A stretch of 64,000 nucleotides of DNA from Oncomelania hupensis (GCA_036898135.1 CM072525.1:51914299-51978298); one strand, 5' to 3'; positions 10,118-20,201 are shown, counted from the stretch's first letter. Program-made: numbers and translations. The notes: generated by a model from the sequence alone, not told the origin.

Positions 10118-10600
10118 GTTTATAAATAATAATAATAATAATAATAAATTAAAGGTAAAAAGCCTAAATTAAAGAGATAAATATCCATATTTTAGTGTAC
10201 TAAAAAAAAAAAAAAAAGAAAAGGGCCGAGTGAAATTTGAACTTAAGTCGCCCTGCACGGTAGGCGAATGGTTTTACTAACTAAGCTACAAAACACTTTT
10301 TAGAAAGAACAACAATTTTTTGGTCTATATGGGAAAACATGCTGAAACCTCAATTTGATTTTTAATGGAAGCGCGCGGAATGAGGCTATTACAGTTTGTG
10401 GACATTTTGTTTATTTATTTATCTTAGAAACGGTTAAACGTTCGGTAAGGAAATGTCGGCTATAACGATTTCGCTGGTTTTGAGCACACAGCAGGCCGAT
10501 TAGCAGCGCTCAGCACCTGCCCAGATCAGCGTCCATACCGGACAAACTTTATAGTAGAGGCGACGAAGGACTTCCGGCTAAGCAATTTATATATATAGAT
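9298..10600 (-). repeat. Foldback right arm
   Basis: Inverted copy of 338-1,265 plus 7,572-7,983. It contains the C-rich form of the minisatellite, AAT microsatellites (about 9,742-9,812, 9,930-10,013 and 10,078-10,115) with a tandem duplication of a GAATATAGAATAATACAAAT block (about 9,811 and 10,013), the degraded tRNA-like segment and the unique outer block. It keeps the unoccupied target of the Gmr1-like insertion. Confidence 0.75.
10224..10297 (-). other. Degraded tRNA-like segment in foldback right arm
   Basis: On the minus strand it reads GTAGCTTAGTTAGTAAAACC near the A box and AAGTTCAAATTTC at the B box. It aligns with the better-preserved module at 642-713 but carries extra substitutions in both boxes, so it is probably inactive. 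Confidence 0.45.
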
Positions 10601-10644
10601 AGTTAGTCTATGTAACCTCTGAAGGCTACTCATCACTTCCACAG

Positions 10645-10928
10645 CTAGCGATCTAATTGCTTGTCTGGAAGGGTCACATGCAGAGGGATGATTTTGTTGA
10701 CAGGCCTGTCCAGAAGGGAGGTCCGCACAACGTGGGCGCCTCTTTTTCCCTTTTCCACAGCTGCCAACCTGAGTTGGACAGACCTGACGAGACCGTCTCG
10801 ACTGGGGTAGTTTCTCGATTCTGGCGAGCTTCCAGGTTCCTCTCGGCGTGCTTTCATCAGTCAGGATGACCACCATGCTTTCACGAACAGAGTCCTTGGC
10901 GTCATACCACTTCTTGCGTGGCTGCAGA
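10645..10928 (-). pseudogene. BEL Pol C-terminal end (DUF5641-like), frameshifted
   Basis: After the hAT insertion, coding resumes with LQPRKKWYDAKDSVRE and VVILTDESTPRGTWKLARIE, typical of the domain after BEL/Pao integrase. Around 10,805 the frame shifts by one base, and the next frame carries SRDGLVRSVQLRLA and ends at a stop at 10,645-10,647. Removing the 795-bp insertion and one target copy joins this in frame to the upstream 1,575-codon frame, so it is the same gene split by the transposon. Confidence 0.75.
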
Positions 10929-11133
10929 CAGGGCTGAGATTTAGCAAGCCAGGCTAAGGAGCCAGCCGGGCTCCTAACCTGGGAAGTTGAAGTTGCCAAA
11001 ATATTTCTCAGGTTGCCAGACCCCTTGATTGAAAGCACGGTCATTTTTTTAACTGTATAACTATTGCAGCTAATAAACAAGATAAATTTCAACAACAACA
11101 CTGTTTCATTTTTTAAAACAAGCACTGTATAAT

Positions 11134-11328
11134 TTATTCATCATCGACATCCTCCTCCTCAATGTTCCAAAACTTGAAGAAGCTTGGGTGTGCCTTCTTC
11201 AGCTGTTTTTTTTCTTCTTCGGACTTTATTATTTTTTTTGCTGGAGGCTCCGAGACCCCGCTTAAAAAGCGCCACATCGTTCGAGATTGACAAAAGACTG
11301 AGAATGGGGAATATCGAAAGTACGGCAA
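11134..11328 (-). CDS. Possible first exon of the parent hAT transposase
   Basis: A 64-residue frame. The likely start is the internal ATG giving MWRFLSGVSEPPAKKIIKSE, followed by Lys/Glu-rich and acidic residues, ending IEEEDVDDE and stop. A short basic leader then acidic N-terminus is seen in several hAT transposases, but no catalytic or BED zinc-finger residues are present. It lies inside the transposon downstream of a CpG-rich segment. It could be a truncated exon or a chance frame. Confidence 0.35.
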   Translation of the reverse strand: MPYFRYSPFSVFCQSRTMWRFLSGVSEPPAKKIIKSEEEKKQLKKAHPSFFKFWNIEEEDVDDE

Positions 11329-11440
11329 GTCTCGCGTGACTCATCAAGGAAGTCAGAGACTCGTTCCGATACACGCAAGGAAGCAAGAAGGCTAGGATCT
11401 CGCAGGGCAGTAGCGTTTCGCGGCGAGGGAAAGAAGAAAG

Positions 11441-11450
11441 TCTCGCGAGA
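11441..11450. promoter_or_regulatory. TCTCGCGAGA palindrome, promoter-type motif
   Basis: An exact TCTCGCGAGA lies in the CpG-rich part of the hAT element, about 150 bp upstream of the ATG in the frame on the minus strand. This palindrome is a known animal core-promoter/CGCG element bound by BANP in mammals. A related TCTCGCGTGA lies near 11,330. Its function here is inference. Confidence 0.45.
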
Positions 11451-11707
11451 AAAGGCTATTTTTACTTCGCAAATCCCTCGCTTTGCTAGCGTTACCTAAC
11501 TTCCTAGCATGCATCGGAACGGGTCTCCGGTGCTGACTGCAGAAGCGGTTGGCGCGTGTTTTGTTTTACATTGCAAGTCAAAAGTCCGTGTACAGGTACA
11601 GAATCTCTACCACTGGCGGTATTTTCAAGTCGCCAGACGGGCGAATGGTACCCCAAATCGAGCTCGCCACACACTATTTTTAGGGGCCATTGGCGAGTTG
11701 GCGAACG

Positions 11708-14700
11708 TTAAAGCTCAGCCCTGTGCAGAGTGGACAGGTATTCAATTCTCCAGCGTTTCCAGAACTGCTCGACGAGGTACTGCACTCTTCTCCAACGCTT
11801 TGTAGAGTACAGGTCGTCCTTCTGAAAGTTTCCTGGAGGAGGGAATATGGGTTCGGGTTTAACGGTGAGGAGGTGATTTGGAGTTAAGGGAGCTGGGGCT
11901 GATGGGTCTTCGAGAGTGTCAACGCAGAGAGGTCTGTTGTTCACAATGGCGGCCACCTCGTAAAACAGAGTAGAGAGAGTGACAGCTGTCAGTCTCATGC
12001 TGTGTTCCCTCAGCAATCCCTCGATCACGCCACGCGTCGTGCGAATGAGCCGCTCCCAAACCCCTCCAAAGTGGCTGGCAGACGGAGGGTTGAAGATGAA
12101 GTCGCAGCTTCTATACTGCATGTCGCTTTTGACCCTGTTGTCATCGATGTTCTTCTTGGAGCTTCTCAGCTCTCTCTCACCGCCGATGAAGTTGGTGCCC
12201 CTGTAGTGGGCAGATGGAGTGTTGACCTTTGGGATATTGGGATCGAAGGATCGCTGAACCTCGCCAACCACGCTCCATCCTAAACGTGTTTTTTGAGCGT
12301 AGGGTTGTCCAAGTTCGCCCGATACCACATGCAGAGGTCGTAAGGCTTCAGACACGTTGACACCAAGCAGTAGGGCGACTGGGGCATCGAAGAGGGGGTA
12401 GAAGTGGCAAGCAAGATGCTTGAGATGTGGCAGAGATTGAACAAACTCACGTGTAGGAATCTGTCCCTTGTCAGTGCAGATCTCGCGATGAGAATGCGTG
12501 GCGGGCACATCAATGTAGTCACTGGAGTCATAAGCCCGCACTCTCAAGTCAGTGTAAGTCTTGCATTTGACCGTCTGTTTAATAGAGGTGAGCGTAGTCA
12601 GAGTTAAGCATGTGTCCCGTTCTTGCAGGTGTAATTTCTCTGCGACCTGGTCTATCACAAAGGAAGTATCGCTCATTGTGTCTAACATGGCGTACACCAG
12701 TACCTCGTTGTGAGGCTCGGATTTGGCAGACACATAAACAGGCACATAGAGTGAGTAGAGACGTGATGTGGGAAGCTGAGACACTCTGTAGGTTCTCTTG
12801 CCCTTAGTCTCTACATTTTGGTTTTGCTCGGGATCAGCTGCGAAGGCCCCGACGACATTCTGACCTTCTTCCTTGGGCCCACCTCGGTTGTCAGAATCGC
12901 CACTTTGGCGATTTTCAACAAGCCTTGACTGCCTTAGAGGAGGGCCTAGGTCGTGCAAGGCGGTGTTGTGGTTGGCCTTGCACGTCTTGCATTCATACTT
13001 GGCACGGCATCCCTTTATGAAGTGATTGTTGTTAAGGCATCGATGGCACAGGTAATTCTTTCGGATGAAGTCCCTCTTAGCCTCAGGTTTGATGGCGATG
13101 AATTTCCAACAATCAAACACATGATGGCGGCCATGACAAAATGCACAACCATCACCTCTCTCTTGGTTGCTGTTGTTGCCTTGTCCCCTAAAGTCTCTAG
13201 GTTTGGACCGATCAAGTTCAGGAAGCTTATTCTGTTCTTTTCCATCCATGGCTTGGTTGGAGTTTCCGGACGTGACGAAAGTTTGCCCTCCTCTGCTTTG
13301 TCTTCCAGCAGGGCCGTCATACTCAGTGGGCCTCTTCTGGTTTTGTTTGAGATGAGCGTTGTGAAGGCAGTCAGTTTTCTCCTGCAAGAAAGAGACGAAG
13401 GTTCTGAACTCAGGGTATCTTCCAGTTGCGTTCTGATGAGATACGACTCGGCTACCCCAAGACATTGAGAGAGCCTCGGGAAGTTTCTGAAGCAGTTTCT
13501 TTATTTGCGACGGATCATCGAGCATTGCTAGTCCTTGTATTTTTCGCGACATCACTTCACACTGTTTTAGATAATCGGCGAAACTCATCAAGGAGTTGTA
13601 GTCCTTGGCCCTCACGTTGGGCCAACTGTCAAGCTTCTCTTTGAGAGACTCCGCAATCGTGTAATCCTCACCAAATCTTTTCTGGAGTATCTCGAGAGCA
13701 CTGAAGTATGATGACTCGCTTAGTTCGTAGTACAGATCTCCCACAGCTTGCTTCGCACATCCGTCGATGTAATCTCGCAAAATGAGCATTTTGTCCTCAG
13801 GTTTGATCGAATCGCTGCTCACCAGATGCTTGAATGCGGCGATCCAGCTGGGGTAGGATAAAGGATCGCCCTTAGAGACTGGTGGCTTTGGCACGGGCAG
13901 CCTGGTGATGGCCATGGCTTCTGCTAAGCATTTAACGATTGCTTGGATGTCGGTATTCACAGGGGTGGCAGAGTCGGCATGAGAACACTCTGCACGTCTG
14001 GACGTGTTGATCGATGGGTGCACTGGTTGACTCGCGGGAGGAGCTTGACTGACCTGACAGACTAAGGGCACGAACTCGGGAGCTTCGCTTCTCAGTGTCG
14101 AGTTGCCCAAAGGCATTTGAACTTCGTTGTAGTTCTTGTGCTGAGAGAGAGGGACGGCAGCGGTAAACGAAGTGTGGTTGTCTGGTCTTTGTCTTCGTTC
14201 AGGCGCGACACCGCCACTCCGTTGCACGTTTCCATAGTCGTAGGCGTAGTTGTGGCTGTCTTGGTGGTCATGGCCAGCAAAATAAATTCTGGGATTAACC
14301 TGACTGGCCTCGGAGAGTAGTGGTTGGATTTGAGTAGGATGTCTAAATCGCTTGTGGCTTCCACCAACACTGGACTGTATGTATGGTAAAGACTCTTCTG
14401 TCTCAGCTATCCTTGCCAATGATGTTGGTCTATGCGCCTTAGGCCAAGTCTCTTGGTCATGATGGCTTTGGGTCATGCGTGATTGGACAAGGACTTTATC
14501 AGTACGACAGCGTTCACTTTCATCCACCAAGGTGGTGGTCATTTCAGTCTTTATCTTTACCGGATCAAACATAGTTCGTTCTTTCTCAACATGGATACCA
14601 GCTAGATCAACAGGAAGGGTGTATGCTGCTTGGTTTCCTTTGAAATATGACGGCACGGAACTCGCATCGTGATTTATCCCTTTGGCAGAATTGACGTGAA

Positions 14701-16435
14701 TGGCTAAACCTCCCGAAACGGTTTCAGGTTTGAGATTCAGAGTGGTGGAGATATTAGACGGTTGCGTTGATGAAAGCAGACTTATTTTGTTGGTAGTCTC
14801 GTGACCAACCATGAGTTGACTTCTTGCTGCTCGAAGTGCGTTGAAGTTCAGTGGTACGTTCTGATTTGAGTCTCTCACATTTTCGTTCACCATTTTTTCC
14901 TGGGCTGACGAGCTACAAGGCCTTCGAAAGTTAAATTCTGCGGCATCGTCAATTTCTCCCCACTGTCCGTCAGGACGACATAAGAAGAGATCGTGGACCT
15001 TATCGATTGTAGGGAGTGATGACAGGGTGGAGCTAGCTACGCCAGATTTGGAGCTACTCTCCAGAACGGCTGCCGCTGCAAGAGCTGCGTTGATCTCTGC
15101 TTGCCTTTCATCACGTTCTTCTTTAGCCTTAATAGCCGCCAGTTGGTTTTCCATTTCTTGAATCTCTCTTCGGGTTTCACATTCTCGCCGAGCTTCTTCC
15201 TCTGCTCTCCGTGTTCTCTGCCGTGCCATTTCTGTCTTCCATTGTGCTTTTTGTTGTGCCTCTTCAGCCTCGTGTTGTGCTTCTTCTGCCTCCCTGTCGA
15301 GTTTGGCCTTTATTTTAGCTTCGTTTAGACGTGTCTGAACTTGCTGTTTTTGCCATTGTGAGCATTCCTTCTCGTAATTGGCTCGTTGTTTGACCTCTAA
15401 TGCCGCAACCTCTGACAGCCTAATTCTACGTATTGAACTGGACGAGGAAGTAGATTTTATTGAACGAACAACCGACCTTTTGGTTAGAGATCTAGTATTG
15501 TTCACGTTCACTTCAGTTTGAGCTTGTCCCATAAGCGTTGTGGCATCACGGATTTCCGATTGATGACCCACAGAGTCAATGTTCATACGACTTCCAGTAC
15601 ACTCTGCCTTTGTCGGACATTCTGGTTGCATGAGGCTAGTGAATGGGGTCGATCTGTATGTCAAACTCACAGACTCCTCAGAAACAACACGATCATGAGG
15701 CACAGGGCTAGAAACTCCATCGAATTGTTGTTGAGGTTCAGATTCTACTAAGTAAGGGGCTGTTTCAGCATCAACATTTGCGTCAGCAAGAGGCAGTATG
15801 GATATGGAAAGGCGTCCGGCGAGATTGTCACTTTCTTTCCTCAGGACTGAGAACGTGGTTTCAGTGTCATCATCTAGTTGTATGTATCTTAAAGCATTCC
15901 TACGGGTTGTGAGAGCGCGAGTGAGGTCTGTTAGCTGGTTGAGTAGTTTTTTGGTTCGCGTATGAGTTAAAGGACCTTGCTGGGTTTCAACGTTAACATC
16001 ACGAATGAACGACTCCAATTCATGAAAAGCACCGTGATAGTCACTAAAGCGTATAGGTCCATACTGTTCCACGAACTGAGAATTGGGCATGACGGTTCTT
16101 TGAGGCCTACTGTAAGACACAGTTGTTTCGTTTGAAGTTCCAACACGAGTTGCTGCGGAAGACAGGCACGCGGTATCAGCAGATGTCGTTGTGGGGTAAG
16201 AAAGCGATGTGGAAAAAGGGGAATTCACCTGCTCTTTGGTACCGATGGCAGATGACGTCACGAGCAGCGCATTTTCTTCAGACGAAATTGCAGACTCGAG
16301 CGCTGTCTCATGATGCAAGTCCTCTTCCTCCTGTTGCATGACTTGATGTATGGTTGCCTCCTCCGACTCGAGCAACGTCAAGAGGTCGGATTGGTCTTGT
16401 GATTGGACTGTAGACTCTGCTAAGCTCATGTTCAT
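11708..16435 (-). CDS. BEL/Pao Gag-protease with fused integrase C-terminus
   Basis: A 1,575-codon frame starting MNMSLAESTVQSQDQSD. In order: low-complexity N-terminus; charged coiled coil (about 360-470); DUF1759-like capsid (about 850-1,060); zinc-binding motifs CAFCHGRHHVFDC and CHRCLNNNHFIKGC (about 1,095-1,140); aspartic-protease-like region with MLDTMSDTSF (about 1,250); then at about residue 1,411 a jump to RGTNFIGGERELR, the late integrase core, and SASHFGGVWERLIRTTRG, followed by the start of DUF5641. Reverse transcriptase, RNase H and the integrase N-terminus are absent without loss of frame. The stop is in the hAT insertion. The missing enzymes make it dependent on a helper copy. 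Confidence 0.85.
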   Translation of the reverse strand: MNMSLAESTVQSQDQSDLLTLLESEEATIHQVMQQEEEDLHHETALESAISSEENALLVTSSAIGTKEQVNSPFSTSLSYPTTTSADTACLSSAATRVGTSNETTVSYSRPQRTVMPNSQFVEQYGPIRFSDYHGAFHELESFIRDVNVETQQGPLTHTRTKKLLNQLTDLTRALTTRRNALRYIQLDDDTETTFSVLRKESDNLAGRLSISILPLADANVDAETAPYLVESEPQQQFDGVSSPVPHDRVVSEESVSLTYRSTPFTSLMQPECPTKAECTGSRMNIDSVGHQSEIRDATTLMGQAQTEVNVNNTRSLTKRSVVRSIKSTSSSSSIRRIRLSEVAALEVKQRANYEKECSQWQKQQVQTRLNEAKIKAKLDREAEEAQHEAEEAQQKAQWKTEMARQRTRRAEEEARRECETRREIQEMENQLAAIKAKEERDERQAEINAALAAAAVLESSSKSGVASSTLSSLPTIDKVHDLFLCRPDGQWGEIDDAAEFNFRRPCSSSAQEKMVNENVRDSNQNVPLNFNALRAARSQLMVGHETTNKISLLSSTQPSNISTTLNLKPETVSGGLAIHVNSAKGINHDASSVPSYFKGNQAAYTLPVDLAGIHVEKERTMFDPVKIKTEMTTTLVDESERCRTDKVLVQSRMTQSHHDQETWPKAHRPTSLARIAETEESLPYIQSSVGGSHKRFRHPTQIQPLLSEASQVNPRIYFAGHDHQDSHNYAYDYGNVQRSGGVAPERRQRPDNHTSFTAAVPLSQHKNYNEVQMPLGNSTLRSEAPEFVPLVCQVSQAPPASQPVHPSINTSRRAECSHADSATPVNTDIQAIVKCLAEAMAITRLPVPKPPVSKGDPLSYPSWIAAFKHLVSSDSIKPEDKMLILRDYIDGCAKQAVGDLYYELSESSYFSALEILQKRFGEDYTIAESLKEKLDSWPNVRAKDYNSLMSFADYLKQCEVMSRKIQGLAMLDDPSQIKKLLQKLPEALSMSWGSRVVSHQNATGRYPEFRTFVSFLQEKTDCLHNAHLKQNQKRPTEYDGPAGRQSRGGQTFVTSGNSNQAMDGKEQNKLPELDRSKPRDFRGQGNNSNQERGDGCAFCHGRHHVFDCWKFIAIKPEAKRDFIRKNYLCHRCLNNNHFIKGCRAKYECKTCKANHNTALHDLGPPLRQSRLVENRQSGDSDNRGGPKEEGQNVVGAFAADPEQNQNVETKGKRTYRVSQLPTSRLYSLYVPVYVSAKSEPHNEVLVYAMLDTMSDTSFVIDQVAEKLHLQERDTCLTLTTLTSIKQTVKCKTYTDLRVRAYDSSDYIDVPATHSHREICTDKGQIPTREFVQSLPHLKHLACHFYPLFDAPVALLLGVNVSEALRPLHVVSGELGQPYAQKTRLGWSVVGEVQRSFDPNIPKVNTPSAHYRGTNFIGGERELRSSKKNIDDNRVKSDMQYRSCDFIFNPPSASHFGGVWERLIRTTRGVIEGLLREHSMRLTAVTLSTLFYEVAAIVNNRPLCVDTLEDPSAPAPLTPNHLLTVKPEPIFPPPGNFQKDDLYSTKRWRRVQYLVEQFWKRWRIEYLSTLHRAEL

Positions 16436-16580
16436 TGAGTGGCGATTCTCCAGACGTCTCGTTATGACGGTGACTTAGAGAGGTCCACAAGGTCAGCGGA
16501 CCCCAACACGCTCGGACGTATATGATTTTGGGATCCTGAGTGGGTGGCATGAAGGGTGACGTTCTCTTGATGTGGTTGGA

Positions 16581-16600
16581 CCTCAGCCTCGGATGCGCCA
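16581..16600 (-). other. BEL/Pao primer-binding site
   Basis: The minus strand reads TGGCGCATCCGAGGCTGAGG nine bases inside the 5' LTR end. TGG at its start matches the CCA of a tRNA. This fixes the LTR edge at 16,610. Confidence 0.6.
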
Positions 16601-16609
16601 AGTTTTCAC

Positions 16610-16683
16610 TGTTACTGCTCGCCCTCCCTATACCTACACCTGCGTTGTGACTTCCGTGTATGAATTGGGAGGGCGAGCAGTAA
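16610..16683. repeat. Head-to-head inverted BEL LTR ends
   Basis: The first 19 bases of the LTR (16,610-16,628) are followed directly by the reverse complement of the LTR start (16,629-16,683), which contains TTCATACACGGAAGTCACAA in inverse orientation relative to 66-85. The rest of the 5' LTR is missing. This is an inverted duplication of LTR ends and not a normal LTR. Confidence 0.65.
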
Positions 16684-16821
16684 TAAATATAATCAAAATA
16701 TGCGCACGTGCGCATCCACTCCTCTCTTCCGTTCCACACACACACACACAAACATACACACAACTTATGTAAAACAATGTAATGAAAGTTATGAAAGTAA
16801 GAACTCTTGCAAATTAGCTAA

Positions 16822-19640
16822 TTAACTAATTTCAACGTGCTGTAAAAGATGGTGTCTAAAGGATGTGTATTTAGTGACTGCACTGCGGAGAACTTCTGGA
16901 AAGTTATTCCATAAAGTGGAGCCTGAATATGACAGACTGGTTTTAAAAAGATCAATTCTTGGAAATGGGATATTTAGTTTGGTAGAAAATCTGGCAGTTT
17001 TCCTAGAAAAAAGAGAAGAAAGATAGGAGGGTGTTTTACCAGAAAGGATCTTGTGCACGAACATTCCTTTATTAAATTTTAATCTGTTGGCAAGAGGTAG
17101 TATGTTGATCTGTTTGTAATCATTCAGAGAGATTTTGTTTTTAAGAATAACCATTTTAATTGCACGTTTGTGAATCCGAAATAAAGGCTTCATGGCATTG
17201 CTACTAGCAGAATCCCAAATAGTTGAAGAATAATCAATAAATGGTTGAATATGTCCCAAATAGAATAGTTTACGAGACTGCAGATTTAAGTAATGTTTAA
17301 TCCTTGATAATTGATAAGTCCTTCTGGAAATAGATCTACTAATATTTAAAATATGTTGCAACCAAGACAAATTATTGTCTAATGTTACGCCAAGAAGTTT
17401 ATGGCACTGAACTTCTTCAACTGTTTTGTTGCAAAGTTTTAAGGGAGGGAGTTTCATAGAAGAACTTTTTTGTCTAGTTGTAATTAGCATGGATTTAGTT
17501 TTGTCTGGATCAAGCGTCATGTGATTGAATTCAGCCCATTCCTGTAGTTCATTTGCCCCTATTTGTAAAGAGGAGCCTAAATTACGTAGTTCTGTATCCT
17601 TGGAGTGTAATGTGGTGTCATCAGCAAAGAGTTCACAAGAAGTAGATATATGAAGGGGAAGATCATTGATATAGACAGAAAATAATAAAGGCCCTAAAAT
17701 CGATCCTTGAGGTACTCCAGTAGTAACAGCCTGAAACTGTGATTTTTGAGTATTAATGAAAACGCACTGCTCTCTGTCAGAAATGAAAGATTTTAGATCA
17801 AGCGGTTTAAAGCTAATGCCATATAATTGTAATTTGCGTAATAGGAGGTCATGGTCAATTACATCAAAAGCTTTTGCGAAGTCAACGAATAATGCTCCGG
17901 AAAATGTGTGCTCATTAATATTATTAAGCCATTGCTCTATCATAGATGTAAGAGCTGTATGACAGGAATGCTTAGCCCTGAAGCCAGATTGATTTTGATG
18001 GAACAGGTTGTTTTTTGTGAAGTGGTCTAGAATATGGTTGTTAATGTGTTTTTCAAGCGGTTTAGATATGATAGAAAGAATTGAAATGGGTCTATAATTT
18101 GAAAACTCGGAATAACTTTAGCTTGTTTAAACTGTTTAAAACATGATAGGAAAACATGATTTGTCAATGCATACATTGTATATATAAGTTAAAGTTTCAG
18201 AAATAAGCAGAGCAGACAGTTTTAATATTTTACCATCTAATTCATCAACTCCTCTTGAATTTGTTTGCTTAAGGTTTCTTAATGTTTTATAAACAAATTC
18301 ATTTGACAAAAAAGGAATATAGGTTTTGTTTTTAATGTTTTTGGACTGACAAAATTCAGTTAATTTATGTAAATTATTTTCTTTTGATTTGTCAACAGTT
18401 ATAATTCTATCAGCTGTTTTGACAAAATGTAAATTCAGTGTATCAGGGGAAATATTTTTAATTACTGTAGATGAAGGTCATTTGTTTGTTAAATGATTAA
18501 TTGCTTTCCAAATCATTTTAGAACTGGTTTTGGATATTAAATTTTTAATATATGATTTCTTTTTTTTTCTTTTGAGTGAAGTTACTGCATTTCAGTTTTT
18601 TATATTCACTTTCATTACCATGTCTTTTAAAATAGTCTCTATGATTAATAGCTTGTTGTAATTCACTGTCAAGCCAGTTGGGTTTAGAATAGTATTTAAC
18701 TCGTTTTGTAAAAATAGGAGCATGTTTGTTATATATACTTATAAATGTGTTATGCCAGTAGGTCAAAGCATCATCTGGGTTAGTAAAATTATATACATTT
18801 GAGAGATTGCTATTATGAATGTCTAAGAGAAAATCATCTTCTTTAAATTTAGAGAATGATCTATATGTTATAATTTTATGACCTGGTTTGGGAATTTTAG
18901 CTCCCTTTTTTTTCAAGTAAAACATACAGGGTAATGGTCACTGCAACCATATACTGGTACACACACTTCTGTGACATGAGCTTTATTACTTGCGTAAATA
19001 TGATCTATGAGTGTACTAGTATCAGCAGTTACTCTTGTTGGCTTTGTTACTAATTGTTCAATATTACAAAGTTGAATAATATTTGACCAGTGTTTGTCTG
19101 ATTTATACAGATCAATATTAAAATCACCCAATATAAAAAACTCCTTGGATTCTAATAACACGGCATCAATCATAGAATTGAAGTGATTAAACCAGTCAAC
19201 ATGTTCAGTTGGATGTCTGTATAAAAAGCCAATAATAATGGGGGCTGTATGTTTTATGTCAATTTGAATCCAAATAGACTCAACATGATGCTGTTCAAGA
19301 AGATAAAGACGCTTGTATTTCATTGTTTCACTTATATAAACTAATAAACCTGTTTCGTTATTTTTTTCTCTCTGTGATGTTGTAATAATGAATAACCTGA
19401 CACTGCTATTTCTGAATCATATGTCTTGGGACATAACCATGATTCAGAGAAACCAAAAACATGAAATGGTGTGTTGTGATTATTGAGAATGGATGATATT
19501 TCGTGTGTTTTGTTGATTGCATGACAGATATTCAGATGACCAATGCGGAGTCCATCTTTAGATGGCCAGGTGGTACAAGACATTGTATACAACAACACAA
19601 ATAATATTGTACGGAGATAAAAAGAGGTTGTGCTTTGCAA
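16822..19640 (-). pseudogene. CR1-type LINE ORF2 (endonuclease-reverse transcriptase), frameshifted
   Basis: Endonuclease pieces: LRIGHLNICHAINKTHEI and FSESWL (19,640-19,341), then GDFNIDL, LIDHIYAS and SDHYPV (19,323-18,913). Linker: 18,925-18,480. Reverse transcriptase: VIDHDLL, GVPQGSILGPLLFSVYINDL and FADDTT (17,943-16,822), then the C-terminal domain ending HLLQHVEIS. Frames change at A7 near 19,360, A8 near 18,910, around 18,570-18,600, and in the diverged 17,950-18,480 part. Two or three of the shifts sit at homopolymers, so they may be real decay or sequence error. Not functional as read. Confidence 0.8.
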
Positions 19641-20201
19641 ATGTTTACAGGGATAAAAAGTGCTGGTGCTTTGAAGTAAATGTAACTACACCCACTTATG
19701 CACTTTAAAATAATGTGACCTGTAAAAGGTGTCCTATCACGACAATAAAATAATGGACTCACAAATAAAGTAAAGCACAATAATGAACGCTGACGTCCTC
19801 ACAATTGGCTCTGACTCACCAAGGAAGTTCAGAGGAAACTAAAACTGACTCGTTGAATGAAAGTTAACACTTGCTTACATTTAAATAAGAGTAAAATTCA
19901 AACTAGAGCGTTATATTGGTATAGTTGACAATTAAATTAAAATAAGAATTTTAATAACAAGAATGTCAGGTGAAGTCCTCACAAATGACACTGTCACCAG
20001 GAAAATTCACAGGATAAAAAAATTTGTTTGCTTGTTTTTGAACTTTGCGATAGAACACAACTCGTATTATATTTTACTGTAAATCCTCCGAATAGTGGGG
20101 TTTGAGACAAACGCGTAGATATAATACATACGTATTGAAGGGGGGAAAAAAACTGGGTTATTTGAAACCACAGTCAAATGTTATAAAATGTAACAGCGCA
20201 A

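Larger units (their letters stand above)
338..10600. mobile_element. Foldback-type element with about 1.3-kb inverted arms
   Basis: The sequence from 338 reads ATCTATATATATAAATTGC and the reverse complement ends at 10,600. Similarity continues inward through a unique block (about 350-640), a tRNA-like segment, ATT/TAG microsatellites and a G-rich minisatellite, to a palindrome GTACCCTGG...CCAGGGTAC near 7,950 and 9,320. Left arm: 338-1,265 plus 7,572-about 7,983, split by an LTR element. Right arm: about 9,298-10,600. The spacer of about 1.3 kb has no recognisable gene, so the element is non-autonomous. I saw no convincing target-site duplication. Without the inserted retrotransposon it would be about 3.95 kb. 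Superfamily not assigned. Confidence 0.75.
10929..11723 (-). mobile_element. Non-autonomous hAT-type DNA transposon
   Basis: The ends are perfect 10-bp inverted repeats, CAGGGCTGAG at one side and CTCAGCCCTG at the other, with weaker matching beyond. Flanking TGCAGA is duplicated (10,923-10,928 and 11,724-11,729). Excising the element with one duplicate restores an in-frame STLQPRKKW stretch of the BEL protein, which confirms the boundaries. A CAG-type terminal repeat with a 5-8 bp duplication is typical of hAT. At 795 bp it is a deletion derivative; it keeps a promoter-like CpG-rich half and a short first-exon-like frame. Confidence 0.85.
10601..16628 (-). mobile_element. BEL/Pao LTR retrotransposon, internally deleted
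   Basis: On the minus strand: a short piece of 5' LTR (16,610-16,628), a primer-binding site, a long gag-pol frame and a C-terminal DUF5641-type end near 10,650-10,930. The gag (DUF1759-like), zinc knuckles and protease (DUF1758-like) are present. Reverse transcriptase, RNase H and the first part of integrase are missing, removed by an in-frame deletion. An hAT-type element is inserted near the end of pol, and the 3' LTR is split by the foldback element. The copy cannot supply its own reverse transcriptase. Confidence 0.85.
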
